Assembly (NCBI RefSeq): GCF_000317835.1
Contig: NC_019793.1
Location: forward strand, 1,302,001-1,366,000
DNA length: 64,000 nt
From: Deinococcus peraridilitoris DSM 19664
GTDB taxonomy: Bacteria > Deinococcota > Deinococci > Deinococcales > Deinococcaceae
Direction of reading: 5' to 3'
Part shown: piece by piece, positions 62,583 to 64,000 of the stretch
Layout: the number at the start of each line of letters is the position of its first letter
How positions within the stretch are numbered: position 1 is the first letter of the stretch
The notes under the pieces: generated by a model
Told to the model about the DNA's origin: nothing
Database searches by the model: none
The model's input: only the letters and a program-made list of their open reading frames with translations
Translations under genes and position numbers: made by a program

Positions 62583-64000
62583 ATGCGCCATCTGCTGTCC
62601 CAAAAAAGCCTGCGTGCGCAGTTGCTGGTCTTGCTGCTGCTGGTGCTGCTCGGGGTCCTCTCGCTGCTGGTGGTTGAAGGCCTGCGCAACCGAAATCTCG
62701 CCCTGGAGCAGGCCAGGCGCGAAACCCGGCTGCTGACCCGGCTGTCCCTGCGCGACCTCGAAACCGACCTCTTCGGCCTGGAGCAGGCGTTGAACGTACT
62801 GGCAATCCTGCCCGAAGTCCAGACGCCGACGCTTCCCACCTGCAGCGAGCAGCTGCGCGCCCTCGCCCGCCGTTTTCAGGCCGGGTACACTTTCGGGGTC
62901 GCCACCCGTGAGGGCCGGGTGGTCTGCGCGTCGCAACCCTTGGGCGAAGTTCAGCGCGTGACCGCACGTCCCTGGTTTCGTCAGGCCCGCGCCCGGGGGC
63001 AGTTCAGCGTAGGAAACTACGAGGTCAGCGTGGTGTCATCACGCCCTGCCCTTACCCTGGCCCTGCCCGTACCGGCACGTCAGTTTGCGCAGCAACACGT
63101 CGCGGCGCCTGCGGTGGTGTTCGCCTCGCTCGACCTGTCGCTGCTGAACCGACTTTCGCAGGTCCCGCAGCTGCCTCCCGGCACGGCCCTCACGCTTTTC
63201 GACCGCAGCGGCACCATACTGGCGCGCTTTCCCGAGCCGCAAGCCTACGTGGGGCGGCGCTACCCGGAAGCCGAAGTAACCCGTGGAGTGTTGATGGGGC
63301 GCACGGACACCGCCGAACTGCGCGGACTTGACGGCACCCTGCGCCTGTATTCGTTCACTCCCCTGATCCGGCAGGGCGAATCCCTGCTGTACGCCACGGC
63401 CGGTATCGACACCCGGGTGGTGTATCAGGGCGCCAACGCCAGCCTGCGGCTGTACCTGCTGGCAGGACTGCTGCTCAGCCTCACGGTGTTCACCCTCACG
63501 CTGCGCTGGGGATCACGTCGGATTCTGCAGCCACTCGACACGCTGCGCCGCGCCTCACGGCAGCTGGCGCGAGGTGACCTGCACACCCGCGCCCAGTTGA
63601 CGCGTGCTCCGCTGGAGTTTCAGGGACTGGCGGGCAGCTTCAACCTGATGGCCGCTTCGCTGGAATCGCGCATCAAGGAAGTCGAGCAGCTGACCCGCGA
63701 TCTGGAGCTGCGCGTGCAGGAACGCACCGCGCAGCTTCAGTCCGCCAACGAGACGCTGGAGTCCTTCGCATACACGGTGGCACACGATCTGCGCACGCCA
63801 CTGCGGACCATTCACGGCTTCACCTCTGCCGTATCCCGCGTGCCCGAGCTGCAGGCGTCCTCGCGCGCCGATTTGCAGCGGGTGCTGGCGGCCGTGGAGC
63901 GCATGGACGACCTGATCCGGGACCTGCTGGCCTACAGCCAGCTGACGCGCGCCGAAGTGGAACTGCACGCCCTGGAGCTGAGTCCCGTGGTTTGCGAGGT
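62583..64000 (+). CDS. membrane sensor histidine kinase (C-terminus cut by window edge)
   Basis: 472 codons are visible and the frame is open at the right edge. A membrane helix at about 11-32 (LRAQLLVLLLLVLLGVLSLLV) precedes an extracytoplasmic region of about 255 residues with a Cache-like fold (FGVATREGRVVCAS, ARPWFRQARARGQFSVG, FDRSGTILARFPEP). A second helix lies at about 288-310. HAMP (RILQPLDTLRRASRQLARGDLHTR), a coiled coil and the start of HisKA follow. The phospho-acceptor His401 is in YTVAHDLRTPLRTI. The ATPase domain lies outside the window. Ligand unknown; Cache domains often bind small metabolites. Confidence 0.9.
   Translation, partial: MRHLLSQKSLRAQLLVLLLLVLLGVLSLLVVEGLRNRNLALEQARRETRLLTRLSLRDLETDLFGLEQALNVLAILPEVQTPTLPTCSEQLRALARRFQAGYTFGVATREGRVVCASQPLGEVQRVTARPWFRQARARGQFSVGNYEVSVVSSRPALTLALPVPARQFAQQHVAAPAVVFASLDLSLLNRLSQVPQLPPGTALTLFDRSGTILARFPEPQAYVGRRYPEAEVTRGVLMGRTDTAELRGLDGTLRLYSFTPLIRQGESLLYATAGIDTRVVYQGANASLRLYLLAGLLLSLTVFTLTLRWGSRRILQPLDTLRRASRQLARGDLHTRAQLTRAPLEFQGLAGSFNLMAASLESRIKEVEQLTRDLELRVQERTAQLQSANETLESFAYTVAHDLRTPLRTIHGFTSAVSRVPELQASSRADLQRVLAAVERMDDLIRDLLAYSQLTRAEVELHALELSPVVCE

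Overview
The window looks like chromosomal DNA from a Deinococcus-type bacterium. The base composition is high in G+C (about two-thirds by eye). Many starts are GTG or TTG, and at least eight genes have a TAnnnT -10 box only 5-7 bases before the start codon, the leaderless arrangement described as common in Deinococcus. The proteins include a very long PAS/GAF histidine kinase, cytochrome P450, CphA, SurE and many small lipoproteins. The species cannot be named from the sequence alone. No rRNA, tRNA, insertion sequence, prophage or CRISPR array was found.

Layout. 1-8.8 kb (mostly minus strand): cyanophycin synthetase cut by the left edge, a lipoprotein S8 protease, a YhdH/AcuI-type reductase and a GAF-GGDEF diguanylate cyclase. 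8.8-14 kb: small exported proteins, a frameshifted lipoprotein remnant, a P450, and a CBM27-like reading frame with its own promoter but no catalytic domain and no usable start. 14.1-20.9 kb (minus): FadR-type regulator, peptide-binding protein, two peptide permeases, gamma-glutamyltransferase, a TSUP exporter and a small membrane protein. This looks like a unit for importing and cleaving gamma-glutamyl peptides, with two palindromic operator candidates at its head. 21-27.6 kb: ene-reductase, rhodanese, small P-loop kinase, SDR, aldo-keto reductase, bicupin and a lipoprotein. 28.1-34.1 kb (plus): a compact inositol operon (iolG-iolD-iolC-iolB-iolE) behind a 30-bp perfect palindrome. 34.3-39.3 kb: a 1500-residue soluble histidine kinase overlapping its response regulator.

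39.5-46.7 kb: lipoprotein alpha-amylase, alpha/beta hydrolase, YibE/F membrane protein, ChrA chromate transporter and an SDR. 46.7-49.9 kb (minus): a cobalamin riboswitch with a terminator precedes a BtuC/BtuD pair, followed closely by a thioredoxin-like ferredoxin and an AlkA-type DNA glycosylase. 50-57.3 kb: PKD-CAP protein, FtsB/DivIC-like protein, hotdog thioesterase, DUF2007-like protein, a ROK kinase lacking the family zinc cysteines, SurE, a pair of diverged paralogous small helical proteins, two tiny hydrophilic proteins and an MFS transporter. 57.4-64 kb (plus): aminotransferase, lipid kinase, an unknown membrane protein, an SDR, two single-domain response regulators and a membrane histidine kinase cut by the right edge.

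The points most worth following up are the orphan CBM27 reading frame with LacI-type operators, the B12-riboswitch operon that runs into a DNA-repair gene, the gamma-glutamyl peptide operon, the paralogous small-protein cluster near 55 kb, the palindrome before iolG, and an A+T-rich 40-codon membrane peptide frame at 27.9 kb.
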